DNA of 64,000 bases from Pseudoalteromonas sp. MMG007 (GCF_018100985.1 NZ_JAGJEI010000010.1:1-64000), one strand, 5' to 3'; positions 25,622 to 35,806 are shown, counted from the stretch's first letter. A program made the numbers and translations. The notes: a model not told the origin generated them from the letters alone.

Positions 25622-28618
25622 TTAGTGGCTGATAAGTTGCGCTTGAATTTTACAGTTTAGCCCTTTAGCAGTTAATTTATTGCATACCTGCTCAAGTTTT
25701 TCTTGCTCTGAAGCGGCATAAGCAACGGCTAAAGTATAACGATTTTTCTCGTTATCTTTGATATAAAACGCATCACGCCTTGATTGTTCATCCAAATGGC
25801 GCTTTATCAATTGGTAATACGCTTTCATAATTGACAACGAGGAAAAATCACCTGCATTAGCAATATACGCTGGCGTTTGTGCTTTTTCTTTAAGTTCAAA
25901 GTCTACGCCCATCACCACTTCGCCTTGCGCTGGTAAATTTACAGTTACTTGTTGTGTGTTTTTTAAAGATTTTCGCTCTTTGAACTCATCATCTATTACC
26001 GCTTTATATTGGCCTGGCCTTAAATCTGTAAATAAGTAGTACCCATCGTAAGCAGCTTGTGTTTGCGCCACTTGTTTACCTTGTTTGTCGAGTAATTTAA
26101 TCGTGGCGAACGGCTGCACCTCACTGGTACCTTGCTCATCTTGTTTATAAACAGTACCCTCAACCTCGCTACTATTATTAAGCGGTATTTCCATATATTC
26201 AACAAAGCCGGCACGCGGTGTTATAGAAAAGCCATCATTGGCAGCAACTAAAAAAGGCTCACTAATACTGTCAGAATCAATCACTATGTCGGTGGTTCTA
26301 TTTGCTGGCATACCTTTAAGTATAGCTAAACCATTTTCGTTGGTTACAGCTCGGCGATAGTTTTGAACTCCTTTTACCTTAACGCCTTCAATTCCCTTTT
26401 CTCCATCATCTTGAATATTGTTATTATTTGAATCAAGAAAGACTCTAACCATTAAAGTGCCGGAGTTTGCGAGGCTTCTTTTACTTAAAAAGTACTCATC
26501 AGTGTTCGTATCAAAACCAATACTAAAGCGACTAAATAAACCTAGCCGCCAATTATCATCATCATCGTAACTCATTGTGCTATTTAAGTTAAAACTATCG
26601 CTTTGCCAATTTAGACCCAGCTCCATAGAAACTAAATCATTTATACGGGAGTTTCTTAGTGTGAATTCAGATTGCAAATTCTGAGATAAACTACGACTTA
26701 ATTCTGCTTGATAACCTAATATAGTTGAACCGGAGTCTGCGCTGTAGTCAACACTAAAACGCGTGTATGTTTTACCAAACCGATGTTGAAGACGCATACT
26801 GCCAAGTGTTATTGAATCCTCTAAAGAATCAAATTTTCGCCAAATTAAGTTGTTACTAACAACAGTACCGTCAAAATTGTAAGATAAGGTATTATCAACA
26901 CTTAAATATGAGTCGCTAAATTCTCTGTTGTTATATCCAAGGGTATTTTGATAACTCAAACTTCCAAATGATTTATCAAACAATTTTCCTGCCGTATATA
27001 GTCTATAATTTTGAGTTTTCGCTGTTTCAGTATCCCCCACTATTTTCTCATTGTTTTGAGACAGGCTTAACCGTACCGATTGACCAATTAACTCGCCTCT
27101 AGCAGCTACCTCTAATTTATCTTCATCGTTATTATTTTTTTCATAATCTAAATTAAGTAATACCTTATCAAATATACTCAGGTTTGAACCAAAGGCATAA
27201 TTGCTAACATTGTTCCCAGAATTACTATTATTTAATATTGATGTACCAGCATAAACCGATAAATAATCAGTTAATCCCGTTTCATAACGACCCGCTAGCT
27301 GCCAACCTTTACTCTCTGGCGAATAAAGTGACTGATTGAATAACTGCTCACCTTGCTCAGTAATTGACAGCTCATAAAACGATTCATCTGCCGACAAACT
27401 ATTACCATCTATAAAATATTGCTCTGTTTTTCGCTCTACTTGCCCTTGTGGACCATAAAAAATCAGCTCAAAATTATTAGCGCCAAATAATAAATCAATG
27501 TCTTCAAATAAATAACGCCCATCAGCTAAACTAAATTGTTGCGCTAGCAGTACATCATTACGATATAACTCAACATCCCATCCTGGTTGAATAGCACCCG
27601 TTAAGTTAATTTGATTACTATTAACCTGTTTAAAAAGTGGTTTGTTATCCACTTTTACTCCTCTGGCGTAACTACTATTAAATTGTTTACCGACTTGAGT
27701 TGCTAGTACATCTCCAAATTGAACAGTTGTCGCATTTAAAGGGCCTAATAACCGTGCATCTTTACTTTGACGGCTAAATGATAATCTTGAATCTGATAGT
27801 AAATCTTGTTTTCGCCCTGCAAAAAAATACTGAGTATTAAAATAGGCCAAGTCATTTGATCCTAATACAGAGTACCCTATCGCTGAATCCGTATTACTCT
27901 TGGTTGCACTAAGCTGCACATCAGCAAGAGGAGATGAAATTGCACTGTATGGACTGGCCTTCCACGGCAATATTGCTTGACGAGACTCTCCGTTAGTTAC
28001 AGTTTCTCGCTGCTCTCTTTCGCGTTTTAATTCTATAGGCAATTTGGTGGGGGAGCTTACATTTAGCTCAAGTGCTGAGTACTCAATATCAATATCTAAC
28101 GAAAACCATTGCCCTAACAAGTTACTATCAACAAACATATCGCCGTTATCGGCATAAGCTTGTTCGCTACTAAATGAATATCTAGCGCCGTTAATTTGTG
28201 CTGTATTTGTATTTAAGTCTAGATAAAACTGATTATCTTCACTAATAAACCAGCCTTGAGCAATAAAGTCATCGCTATTTATATCGATAGCAAAATCCAA
28301 GTTTTCTGAAAAACTTAATAAATCTATTAACACACCGGTTTTACTTTTCACCCCGAGCATTTCACCTAGGTAATTTTTTTTCACGAACGATGAAAAAAAC
28401 AATAACTCCCCTTCGGGGATGCCCTCACCTTGCTGCACATTAAGCTTAGACTCGGCTCTCTCATTTACAGCCTGATCAATGTTGTATTGCTGCCATTTTT
28501 TATCTATTTTTTTTATGCTCGCAAAAATAGCCTGTGTGTCAGGCTCTTCTACTGCTGATAATGAATTAAATGATAAAAAAATGATCAGCAACCACATAAA
28601 CCGCTTAAAGTAGTGCAT
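25622..28618 (-). CDS. Large outer-membrane usher of a chaperone-usher system with SPOR-like C-terminus
   Basis: The protein has 998 residues with a signal peptide at 1-22. The central ~220-720 region is beta-strand rich, with GWDVELYRNDVLLAQQ and FELIFYGPQGQVERKTEQ, features of CS1/TcfC- and Ecp-type ushers. Residues ~740-915 hold SdrB/carboxypeptidase-regulatory-like domains (VFLDSNNNNIQDDGEKG, then GYYLFTDLRPGQYK). The last ~70 residues look like a SPOR domain (YTLAVAYAASEQEKLEQV) with C979 and C989, spaced as in the cluster's three SPOR lipoproteins. It lies three bases after the chaperone gene. The predicted role is to assemble pilin subunits across the outer membrane; the SPOR tail may dock it on peptidoglycan. 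The family assignment is good, the SPOR call moderate. Confidence 0.8.
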   Translation of the reverse strand: MHYFKRFMWLLIIFLSFNSLSAVEEPDTQAIFASIKKIDKKWQQYNIDQAVNERAESKLNVQQGEGIPEGELLFFSSFVKKNYLGEMLGVKSKTGVLIDLLSFSENLDFAIDINSDDFIAQGWFISEDNQFYLDLNTNTAQINGARYSFSSEQAYADNGDMFVDSNLLGQWFSLDIDIEYSALELNVSSPTKLPIELKREREQRETVTNGESRQAILPWKASPYSAISSPLADVQLSATKSNTDSAIGYSVLGSNDLAYFNTQYFFAGRKQDLLSDSRLSFSRQSKDARLLGPLNATTVQFGDVLATQVGKQFNSSYARGVKVDNKPLFKQVNSNQINLTGAIQPGWDVELYRNDVLLAQQFSLADGRYLFEDIDLLFGANNFELIFYGPQGQVERKTEQYFIDGNSLSADESFYELSITEQGEQLFNQSLYSPESKGWQLAGRYETGLTDYLSVYAGTSILNNSNSGNNVSNYAFGSNLSIFDKVLLNLDYEKNNNDEDKLEVAARGELIGQSVRLSLSQNNEKIVGDTETAKTQNYRLYTAGKLFDKSFGSLSYQNTLGYNNREFSDSYLSVDNTLSYNFDGTVVSNNLIWRKFDSLEDSITLGSMRLQHRFGKTYTRFSVDYSADSGSTILGYQAELSRSLSQNLQSEFTLRNSRINDLVSMELGLNWQSDSFNLNSTMSYDDDDNWRLGLFSRFSIGFDTNTDEYFLSKRSLANSGTLMVRVFLDSNNNNIQDDGEKGIEGVKVKGVQNYRRAVTNENGLAILKGMPANRTTDIVIDSDSISEPFLVAANDGFSITPRAGFVEYMEIPLNNSSEVEGTVYKQDEQGTSEVQPFATIKLLDKQGKQVAQTQAAYDGYYLFTDLRPGQYKAVIDDEFKERKSLKNTQQVTVNLPAQGEVVMGVDFELKEKAQTPAYIANAGDFSSLSIMKAYYQLIKRHLDEQSRRDAFYIKDNEKNRYTLAVAYAASEQEKLEQVCNKLTAKGLNCKIQAQLISH

Positions 28619-28621
28619 CGG

Positions 28622-29446
28622 CTATTTCAATTTACCGATAATTGCATTATTGACTGGCGCTAACTTTTCACTAAAAATAGTATTGCGATATTCTTTAAGC
28701 CCAGTGTAAGTTACACGAACTTGGCCATTTTCCGGGATCTTTTGTTCTGCAAATATTGGTATCGTCGCTATTGTTTTTGTTAGTTCTGGGTAAATACTAA
28801 AATCGTTTAACATAGCGATCTTTTTCTCCGTATCCGTTCCTTTTTGCTTAAAAAAAACTTCTAACTTGCCAAAAGAGCTAAAGCCACCCTCTCGCTTAAT
28901 TTCAATCTCAAACGCTTTTTTTTCTGCGCTGTGTATAAGCTGTAAATTGCTAATACTAACATTAGGCTTTTCAGCGCCATGTCGCAAAATAACAGGAATA
29001 GTGTAGCTTAAGAGTAAGTTTATCTTAATACCCAGTCTCTGTTGCTGAGCTTGAGTTTCATTAGGGAGTGCTTTAAACGCTAAATGAGAACGGTACTCCT
29101 GCTTTGCTAAACTTTTCGGCTTTCGAATAGCAAGCTTAACAATTTGCCTTTCTCCTGGTGCTAATCTAACTTGCGACGGACTGATCCTGACCATATTTTT
29201 AAGTGAAGTTGAACTTTCTTGAGTCGCCGCTAAATTAGAATACCCTCCACCAGCAAGTGCAACTTTTTCTTGCCACTCCAACCTATAAGTTTTAGGTTCA
29301 TTAGAGTTATTAACAACAATGACTTTAGCAACACGTTGACGCTCATCAAAATTGATTCTTGTTGGAGAAATGAGTAAGTTTGCATAAGAATGGAAGCTAG
29401 TTAAAATAAAGCTTACTAAGATAAAAAAGATTTTTATTATTGTCAT
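28622..29446 (-). CDS. Periplasmic pilus chaperone (PapD-like fold)
   Basis: The protein has 274 residues with a signal peptide to ~22. The N-terminal Ig-like domain begins LLISPTRINFDERQRVAKVIVVNN and continues RLAPGERQIVKLAIRKP, the subunit-binding strand region of archaic or alternative chaperones. The second domain starts near residue 150. It would stabilise the two DUF4402-like subunits encoded just upstream and pass them to the usher just downstream. Confidence 0.87.
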   Translation of the reverse strand: MTIIKIFFILVSFILTSFHSYANLLISPTRINFDERQRVAKVIVVNNSNEPKTYRLEWQEKVALAGGGYSNLAATQESSTSLKNMVRISPSQVRLAPGERQIVKLAIRKPKSLAKQEYRSHLAFKALPNETQAQQQRLGIKINLLLSYTIPVILRHGAEKPNVSISNLQLIHSAEKKAFEIEIKREGGFSSFGKLEVFFKQKGTDTEKKIAMLNDFSIYPELTKTIATIPIFAEQKIPENGQVRVTYTGLKEYRNTIFSEKLAPVNNAIIGKLK

Positions 29447-29467
29447 TTAATCAACATCTCTAGTTGT

Positions 29468-29917
29468 CTAATAATTTAACGTCACTTCAATTGTAGTATC
29501 AAAGGTACCATCTTTATAAGTATTTCCGTCACCGGAGGTACTTAATTGCCCCCCCACTCTCAATAACGCAGTCCCTGTGGTATCGGTTGTAATGGTCGCA
29601 TTGTATATGAGCTGATTTAAAATCAGTGATGCACCACCGAAAATGTTATTTAAAGGTTGGTCGTTTATAAAATCACTCACATTTACTTGAATACGCGCAG
29701 GATACCCTTCGAGCAACAATTCGGCGGCATGGCCTTTTTCAAGTAAATATATGCTGTTAGTTAAGGTGTTTGTATTACTAGGTAACAAAGTTATAGAGCT
29801 AACACTTTGATTATCACTAATAACAATTTTACCAAAATTCAATTGCTCAAGCGCTGTAACTTGGGCGTATAAATCCGTAGTTAAGAAAGCTGCTAGTATG
29901 AATAAAATTAATTTCAT
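29468..29917 (-). CDS. Pilin-like secreted subunit (DUF4402 type), minor or tip candidate
   Basis: The protein has 149 residues with a signal peptide to ~18 (LYAQ). The pattern is that of DUF4402 proteins: an early LNFGKIVI, a middle LLLEGYPARIQVNV and a final strand TIEVTLNY at the C-terminus. It is shorter than the neighbour encoded upstream and ends the same way (LNY). It lies between the first pilin and the chaperone. The minor or tip role is inference. Confidence 0.72.
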   Translation of the reverse strand: MKLILFILAAFLTTDLYAQVTALEQLNFGKIVISDNQSVSSITLLPSNTNTLTNSIYLLEKGHAAELLLEGYPARIQVNVSDFINDQPLNNIFGGASLILNQLIYNATITTDTTGTALLRVGGQLSTSGDGNTYKDGTFDTTIEVTLNY

Positions 29918-29954
29918 AAAGTAGCCTACTTTATAATAAAGCAGGCTTTGCTCA

Positions 29955-30545
29955 TTAATAGTTTAATTCTAATGTGAATGAGCCACTGTAGGTGCCATCA
30001 ATATAGTCACTCGCAGGTGTAGTAGCATCTGTCGTTAATTCTGCACCAACGTTAAATGTCGCTTCACCATTTGCGTCTACCTGAATGGCTGTCGTCGCTG
30101 CACTGTTAGGCGTTGCGCCAGTTAGCACATAATACGTTGGATTACCCAAAGTAAATGCTGCAGTACCTGCAGGTGCTGCATCAGGTGAAATTGCAGTTTC
30201 TGTCGGATCTGTAATGGTTAGTGAACCAAAAGGAGACACCCCTGAAACAGAGAATGAAGCGGGTACACCTGCTACTAAAATTGCGATTTCAGCATCTGCA
30301 ATTGATGTAGAGGTAGTTGTAGGTGAGGTCGCTGGATTTGCTGCTAAAACAAGCGTAGCTGTCTCAGTTGCTACTAAATCAGCTGAGGCTCGAATCGTTC
30401 CAAAATCTAGCGCCGAATCATTAGTCAAGGTAAAAGCATTTTGCACTGTAACACCAGCTTGAAACGAAACAGTTTCAGCAACAGCACCAAAAGAAAGTGC
30501 AGCTATAGATGTCACCAAAGCTACTTTAGTAAAAAAGTTGTTCAT
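29955..30545 (-). CDS. Major pilin-like secreted subunit (DUF4402 type)
   Basis: The protein has 196 residues with a signal peptide to ~23 (AVAET). It is rich in Ala, Thr and Val with no Cys, and begins VSFQAGVTVQNAFTLTND, then LDFGTIRASA. The C-terminal strand is SGSFTLELNY. The overall layout fits the DUF4402 family that accompanies non-classical chaperone-usher loci. The strong fibre-like composition suggests this is the main shaft subunit. A 128-base gap upstream could hold its own promoter. Confidence 0.77.
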   Translation of the reverse strand: MNNFFTKVALVTSIAALSFGAVAETVSFQAGVTVQNAFTLTNDSALDFGTIRASADLVATETATLVLAANPATSPTTTSTSIADAEIAILVAGVPASFSVSGVSPFGSLTITDPTETAISPDAAPAGTAAFTLGNPTYYVLTGATPNSAATTAIQVDANGEATFNVGAELTTDATTPASDYIDGTYSGSFTLELNY

Positions 30546-30673
30546 AATTTATCCCTTAATATATTTAATTAACCTTTAGTCAGGTTACATTAAGTATCGG
30601 CCGAGTCCATGAAATATTTAGAAAAAATACATTTTTTATTAAATACTCTAAGCCAGTAAACTGCTTTTGTAAT

Positions 30674-31267
30674 TTAACCTTCTTTAAAAGTGGCCAATTT
30701 ACACTTGTTACCTAGTCTGGAAAAAAACATGCACAGCTGCGCTGCTTGCTTTTGAGTCTCAACGGGCCCTGCTACCAGATTATAAAGCGTAACTGAATTT
30801 TTAGTTTGTGCATTTATTTGATAGTGCAAAATTGTACTTAATTGCGGGTATTGCTCTTGTAAACGCTGTACTTGTGCTTCAGCCCTTTTCGCACTCATAT
30901 ACCTAGCAATTTGAATCGTGTAGCTTATTTTTTTCGAATCAATAATACTTTTGCTTTCTGTGGATTCTGCTGATAATGAAGCTTTGTTTTCACTTCCGTA
31001 CTTTATCTGCTTAACATCACCTTTAAGTGGTTCGGGTACTGCATCAATATCGGTTTGTGCAGAAAGAGCCTGAATCAATAATAGCAAATCCTCTTCCATG
31101 TCGCTTAAACTAGCTATTTTTTCTTTACTGTTATCCCATTGCTCTAAATAAGGTTTTATATCTTCTACAAGCACAAACTTTTCATTAGGCGACGAAACCG
31201 GTGCTTGCTGGTTACTACAAGCAGCTAACATCAATAACAAAAATAATATTCCGAATCTAGGTTTCAA
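30674..31267 (-). CDS. SPOR-domain lipoprotein (second of the cluster)
   Basis: The frame is open from 31327, but its only starts are TTG codons. TTG 31267 is best: it gives MKPRFGILFLLLMLAAC, a clean lipoprotein signal, with GGATG upstream. The mature part has the helix block EQWDNSKEKIASLSDMEEDL and a SPOR domain (YTIQIARYMSAKRAEAQVQRL, then YNLVAGPVETQKQAAQLC) ending with two Cys ten residues apart. It follows the first SPOR gene directly. Confidence 0.75.
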   Translation of the reverse strand: MKPRFGILFLLLMLAACSNQQAPVSSPNEKFVLVEDIKPYLEQWDNSKEKIASLSDMEEDLLLLIQALSAQTDIDAVPEPLKGDVKQIKYGSENKASLSAESTESKSIIDSKKISYTIQIARYMSAKRAEAQVQRLQEQYPQLSTILHYQINAQTKNSVTLYNLVAGPVETQKQAAQLCMFFSRLGNKCKLATFKEG

Positions 31268-31327
31268 TTTTAGACATCCATAAAAAACAACTTTAATTTC
31301 AAAGCAATAATTAAGCCAAATATTCAA

Positions 31328-32002
31328 CTATAGTTTTATAGGCTTATCTGTGTAGTTACTTACGATGCAATCGAGCTTATACAGTTTAAATACATCACAG
31401 TCGGCTTTTGCATTTTTAAAGTTTTGGTAAGAGCCTAACTTTAGCCTGTAAAATATTTTATTATTTATTTTTGCGGTTTCAACATTTGTCAGTATTTTGT
31501 CTCTAAATAATGGGGCTGCTTTAGTATTTAGCTCTTTCCATGCTTTTACTACACCGTTTTGCGAGCCAACAGACGCAACCTGTAATGCAAATACATGTTT
31601 AGGCGCGCGTAATGTAACGGCTTGCTTTTTATTACTGTAATTTTGCTTAACCTGTGGCAGACGGGATTGCGTAATACGTGGAGAGCGGGCTGTTTTAATG
31701 CTATAGCCTTGGTTAGACTGAGCTATCGCTTTACTATTTATAATGTCTATATGGTTTACTAGGTAGGTTATTTCTTTTTCTAATTTTAAGATGCGCTCAA
31801 TACCTGCTCGAGCTTGTTGCCATTGCATGGCGGCATCTTTTAGTTGAGCAAACTCAAGGGCTGTTATAGATACGTAGTCTGGCGCGTTAGTTTGCGATAC
31901 GTTGCTTGTCTTTATTTTAGGTGCAACACTACATGCTGTTCCAAATAAAAGCATCAGCAAGCTAAGTATTAGCCCAATGTTATTTTTTTTACGTATAAGC
32001 AT
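31328..32002 (-). CDS. SPOR-domain lipoprotein (first of the cluster)
   Basis: The protein has 224 residues with a signal ending in lipobox FGTAC. The block QWQQARAGIERILKLEKEI is almost the same as in the 24869-25603 protein. A basic linker leads to a SPOR domain (FALQVASVGSQNG, then FYRLKLGSYQNFKNAKADC) with C202 and C212. It is the first gene of the ten-gene minus-strand cluster and probably the start of its transcript. Confidence 0.78.
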   Translation of the reverse strand: MLIRKKNNIGLILSLLMLLFGTACSVAPKIKTSNVSQTNAPDYVSITALEFAQLKDAAMQWQQARAGIERILKLEKEITYLVNHIDIINSKAIAQSNQGYSIKTARSPRITQSRLPQVKQNYSNKKQAVTLRAPKHVFALQVASVGSQNGVVKAWKELNTKAAPLFRDKILTNVETAKINNKIFYRLKLGSYQNFKNAKADCDVFKLYKLDCIVSNYTDKPIKL

Positions 32003-32300
32003 GTATTTGTTGTCCTGAAAGTAGTGCCTTTACACTTACATTTCAGTTAAACATTCTCACAAGAAAGCGTTTAACTTTATTAGCTTTAAGCTATTAACTT
32101 AGCTCTTAGTATGCTTTTTCATGTTTCATAAAAACACAATGTTGCATATTCCTCCTTCCTTGAGAGCATTATTTAATACAAAATTAATGCCAATTAACTT
32201 AAACCTTACAACATGAATTACAATATGTCTGTAATGTCCCTAAAACATTTCTGATTTTGTGCTTTCTTATTAATGTGTATTTATTTTAATGAATAAATAG
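32003..32300. promoter_or_regulatory. AT-rich region upstream of the pilus cluster
   Basis: About 300 bases separate the first SPOR gene from the galU terminator. No ORF is convincing. It should contain the main promoter of the minus-strand cluster, but I did not find an operator I could name. Confidence 0.4.
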
Positions 32301-32325
32301 ATAAAAGGCGCCAAATAGGCGCCTT
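32301..32325 (-). terminator. Rho-independent terminator of galU
   Basis: Read on the minus strand, AAGGCGCC/GGCGCCTT with loop TATTT is followed by a T-rich run, about 25 bases past the galU stop. It insulates galU from the pilus cluster. Confidence 0.85.
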
Positions 32326-32348
32326 AAGGTATTAAATAAAATAACTAA

Positions 32349-33227
32349 TTAAATTAGTGTTTTAATAAATGATTTGAGTTCACCGGCAAATTCATCGCGG
32401 CGTAGTGCAAATTCAATCGTTGCTTTTAAGTAACCTATTTTACTACCACAATCGTGACTACGGCCTTTAATTGCATAAGCATCAACTTTTTCATGCTCCA
32501 TTAGCATTGCAATGGCATCAGTTAGCTGAATTTCGTTGCCTGCACCTTGAGGTGTTTTTGCAAGTAATGGCCAAATATTTTCACTTAGTACGTAACGCCC
32601 TACAACAGCTAAGTTAGAAGGAGCTTGATCAACAGGCGGTTTTTCTACCATGTCTGTAATAGGTGAGCTTTCACCTTGTTGTAAGTCAACATCACCTAAA
32701 TCAACTACACCAAATTTGTCTACTTCATCCATAGGCACTGGCTCAACCATTATTTGGCTGTGCTTTGTTTGCTCAAAATGCGCAATCATTTCAGCTAGGT
32801 TGTCTTTTTTTAGGTCGCTTTCAACGTCATCAATAATTACATCTGGCAAGATTACAACAAACGGCTCGTTACCAATAATTGGCGCCGCACAGTTAATTGC
32901 GTGGCCTAAGCCTTTAGCTTCACCTTGGCGTACGTGAATAATAGTGACGTCTTTAGGGCAAATAGCCTGCACTTCGGCAAGTAATTGCCGCTTAACACGT
33001 TTTTCTAATGTAGCTTCTAGCTCAAAGCTTGTATCAAAATGGTTTTCGATAGAATTTTTACTTGAGTGAGTTACAAGTACTATTTCTTTAATTCCTGCTG
33101 CTACCGCTTCATTTACTACATATTGAATAAGTGGACGGTCTACTATTGGTAGCATTTCTTTAGGGATTGCTTTTGTGGCAGGTAACATACGAGTACCTAA
33201 GCCCGCTACTGGGATCACTGCTTTCAT
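32349..33227 (-). CDS. galU: UTP-glucose-1-phosphate uridylyltransferase
   Basis: The 292-residue protein begins [18 protein letters not shown], the nucleotide-binding signature of GalU, followed by [17 protein letters not shown] and [10 protein letters not shown]. It makes UDP-glucose from UTP and glucose-1-phosphate in the cytoplasm, for cell-surface polysaccharides. Length matches the family (~300). It has its own terminator; thyA lies 20 bases upstream on the same strand. Confidence 0.97.
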   Translation of the reverse strand: MKAVIPVAGLGTRMLPATKAIPKEMLPIVDRPLIQYVVNEAVAAGIKEIVLVTHSSKNSIENHFDTSFELEATLEKRVKRQLLAEVQAICPKDVTIIHVRQGEAKGLGHAINCAAPIIGNEPFVVILPDVIIDDVESDLKKDNLAEMIAHFEQTKHSQIMVEPVPMDEVDKFGVVDLGDVDLQQGESSPITDMVEKPPVDQAPSNLAVVGRYVLSENIWPLLAKTPQGAGNEIQLTDAIAMLMEHEKVDAYAIKGRSHDCGSKIGYLKATIEFALRRDEFAGELKSFIKTLI

Positions 33228-33247
33228 TTTAGTTTTCCTTAATCTTT

Positions 33248-34099
33248 TTATACTGAAAATGGATACTGAATCGGTTCGTGGCTTTGATAGCCCGTTACTT
33301 CAAAGTCGTCACGCGTTACCCACGTTTCTATATCTTCTAACGTTTTTATTTTTGGGTTAATTGCTAGTTTAGGCGACTCGAACGGTTCGCGCTTTAATTG
33401 CACGTCTCTCATTAGTTCTAGTTGGTTTTCGTAAATATGGGCGTTAGCAATTTTATGATACGCCTTACCTGCTTTATGCCCGGTAATTTGAGCTACCAAT
33501 GCAAGTAAAACAAAGCACTGAATTTGATTGAAATTCAAGCCCAGTGGTACATCACAGCTGCGCTGATACGATGTTAAATATAGCGTGTCGCCAAGCAGTG
33601 AAAAAGTATGCGTGTGCATACATGGGCGCAAACAACCAAGCTCAAATTCGCCGGGGTTATAAAAAGTAACGATTTCCCCTCTATCATCAATACCATTTTT
33701 TAAGTTATTAATAACTTTAGCAAGCTGATCGAGCGTTGAACCATCTGGTCGCTGCCATCCGCGGCCTTGCACGCCATAGACGCGGCCCATGTCGTCTTCA
33801 CCTTTACGGTTAGGGTTATTAAGCCATGCGCCGTTGTCGTTAGCATTTGCATCCCAAGTTTTACAACCAATATTACGAAACTGCTCTGCACTATCGTAAC
33901 CACGTAAATACCCTAATAACTCAGCAATCGCTGCTTTGTAGTAGCTTTTACGTGTGGTGATCATAGGAAACTTATTATTCGCTACGTCGTACTCTAAATC
34001 AGCGTTTATAACTGTTAAACAGCGAGTACCTGTACGTTTATTTTCTACCCACTGGCCTTCGTCAACAATACGCTGACATAATTCTAAATATTGTTTCAT
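33248..34099 (-). CDS. thyA: Thymidylate synthase
   Basis: The 283-residue protein shows the ThyA landmarks: RTGTRCLTV near the N-terminus, the catalytic Cys in [10 protein letters not shown], the phosphate-binding [14 protein letters not shown], and HIYENQLE. It methylates dUMP to dTMP with methylene-tetrahydrofolate. The catalytic region reads PCMHTHTF rather than the PCHAFYQF of the E. coli enzyme, a known variant form. It follows lgt, a usual gammaproteobacterial pairing. Confidence 0.95.
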   Translation of the reverse strand: MKQYLELCQRIVDEGQWVENKRTGTRCLTVINADLEYDVANNKFPMITTRKSYYKAAIAELLGYLRGYDSAEQFRNIGCKTWDANANDNGAWLNNPNRKGEDDMGRVYGVQGRGWQRPDGSTLDQLAKVINNLKNGIDDRGEIVTFYNPGEFELGCLRPCMHTHTFSLLGDTLYLTSYQRSCDVPLGLNFNQIQCFVLLALVAQITGHKAGKAYHKIANAHIYENQLELMRDVQLKREPFESPKLAINPKIKTLEDIETWVTRDDFEVTGYQSHEPIQYPFSV

Positions 34100-34108
34100 G
34101 CTGTTTTA

Positions 34109-34912
34109 TTATGCCTTAGCTGCTTTAACGTGTTGTGGTTGTTTGTATGCCCAAATTAATAAACCTAAACCACCCACAATCATAGGAAGTGATAATATTT
34201 GCCCCATCGAAATAAAGTCAGCAAACAGCCCTAGTTGCGCATCTGGTTGGCGAAAGTATTCAATGCAGAACCTAAATACGCCATAACCTAGTAAAAATAC
34301 ACCTGCTACACTACCCGCTGGACGCGGTTTTTTAATAAACCATTGCAGGATTAAAAAGAGTACTAGGCCTTCAAAAAATGCTTCATATAATTGTGATGGA
34401 TGACGCGCAAGTGGCCCGCCTGTAGGAAATACCATAGCCCAAGGCACATCGGTCACTCGACCCCACAGCTCGCCATTAATAAAGTTACCTATTCTTCCAG
34501 CTAATAAACCAACAGGTACAAGCGGAGCAACAAAATCGCCTACTTGAAGCAATGATTTTTTGCGTGTCCACGAGAAAATGGCTACCGCTGTTATAACTCC
34601 TAGCGTGCCGCCATGGAAAGACATACCACCTTGATCTATTCTAAATAAATAAAGCGGGTTTTCTATAAAGTAACTAAACTGATAAAACAATACATAACCA
34701 ATACGCCCACCAAGAATTACCCCTAGCATGCCATAAAATAGTAAGTCACTTACCTGCTCTTTTGTCCAACCTGAATTAGGTTTTGCAGCTTGGCGATTAG
34801 CGAACCACATCGCAAACGCAAAACCAATTAAATACATTAACCCGTACCAACGTACGCTTAGCGGCCCAACAGAAAAAATTATTGGATCAATTTGAGGAAA
34901 CTCAAGTGCCAT
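34109..34912 (-). CDS. lgt: Prolipoprotein diacylglyceryl transferase
   Basis: This membrane enzyme adds the diacylglyceryl group to prolipoprotein cysteines. From ATG 34912 the 268-residue product starts with [16 protein letters not shown], the usual Lgt start, with AAAGG upstream. The longer frame from 34960 would overlap the preceding gene by 35 bases. The Lgt signature [14 protein letters not shown] and the HPSQLYEA motif are present, with about seven membrane segments. Confidence 0.96.
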   Translation of the reverse strand: MALEFPQIDPIIFSVGPLSVRWYGLMYLIGFAFAMWFANRQAAKPNSGWTKEQVSDLLFYGMLGVILGGRIGYVLFYQFSYFIENPLYLFRIDQGGMSFHGGTLGVITAVAIFSWTRKKSLLQVGDFVAPLVPVGLLAGRIGNFINGELWGRVTDVPWAMVFPTGGPLARHPSQLYEAFFEGLVLFLILQWFIKKPRPAGSVAGVFLLGYGVFRFCIEYFRQPDAQLGLFADFISMGQILSLPMIVGGLGLLIWAYKQPQHVKAAKA

Positions 34913-34925
34913 AAAAAATAAACCT

Positions 34926-35735
34926 TTAGCTAAAAACCATTTTAAGTGCGATAACAACAAGCAATACCGCGAAAACTTTCTTTATTGTATTAACAGGTAA
35001 ATAATGAGTTGCTTTAGCGCCTATAGGCGCAACAAACCATGATGTAATAACAATCCCAAATAACGCAGGTAAATAAACAAACCCTGCAAAACCATGTTCT
35101 AAATCGGTAACTTGCCAACCTGCACTAATATACCCAATAGAACCAAATAAGGCGATAACAATGCCGCAAGCAGCGGCGCAACCTATGGCTTTTTTTATAT
35201 CTACCGAAAAATAATTAAGCATTGGAACAATAAGCGCCCCACCACCAATGCCAATTAAACCAGATAAGCCCCCCATTAGAGCCGATATAGCTCCCAAAAT
35301 AGGGCCTGCTGGTAAAGGCTGCTCCACAACTGATTTTTTTCGGGTCGACAACACCATTCTCGTTGCAATAAACACGACGCTGATAGCGAACACAGTTCGT
35401 AAAATTTTCTCAGGGATGAGGCTTGCGGCAAAGCCACTAATTAATGCCCCTAACGCAACACCCGACATAACCCAAGGAGCTATTTCCCATGGCACATTAT
35501 CATTTTTATGATGAGCTAACGCTGAAGAGGTTGAAGTAAATAAAATAGAAGCAAGTGAAGTTGCTATAGCAATCACTAAAACGTGACTTGAAGATGTAAC
35601 GTCAAACGATAACAGTAACGTACTAAGCACAGGGACAATAATTAAACCGCCGCCAATACCTAACAATCCAGCTAAAAAACCGACAATGCAGCCTAGTAGT
35701 GCGCAGCTTGCCACTAACAGCCCTAAGTCATACAT
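34926..35735 (-). CDS. TauE/SafE-family membrane permease
   Basis: The 269-residue protein has about eight membrane helices and the duplicated Gly-rich motif of the family ([18 protein letters not shown] near the N-terminus and [15 protein letters not shown] in the middle). The family exports or imports sulfite, sulfoacetate or related anions; the substrate cannot be told here. It lies between ptsP and lgt. Confidence 0.9.
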   Translation of the reverse strand: MYDLGLLVASCALLGCIVGFLAGLLGIGGGLIIVPVLSTLLLSFDVTSSSHVLVIAIATSLASILFTSTSSALAHHKNDNVPWEIAPWVMSGVALGALISGFAASLIPEKILRTVFAISVVFIATRMVLSTRKKSVVEQPLPAGPILGAISALMGGLSGLIGIGGGALIVPMLNYFSVDIKKAIGCAAACGIVIALFGSIGYISAGWQVTDLEHGFAGFVYLPALFGIVITSWFVAPIGAKATHYLPVNTIKKVFAVLLVVIALKMVFS

Positions 35736-35806
35736 AGTTATCTCAAATACCTATTAATGTGTGTATATTAAAGGATTATAAAGCCAATAGCATCTGCGGA
35801 TTGATA

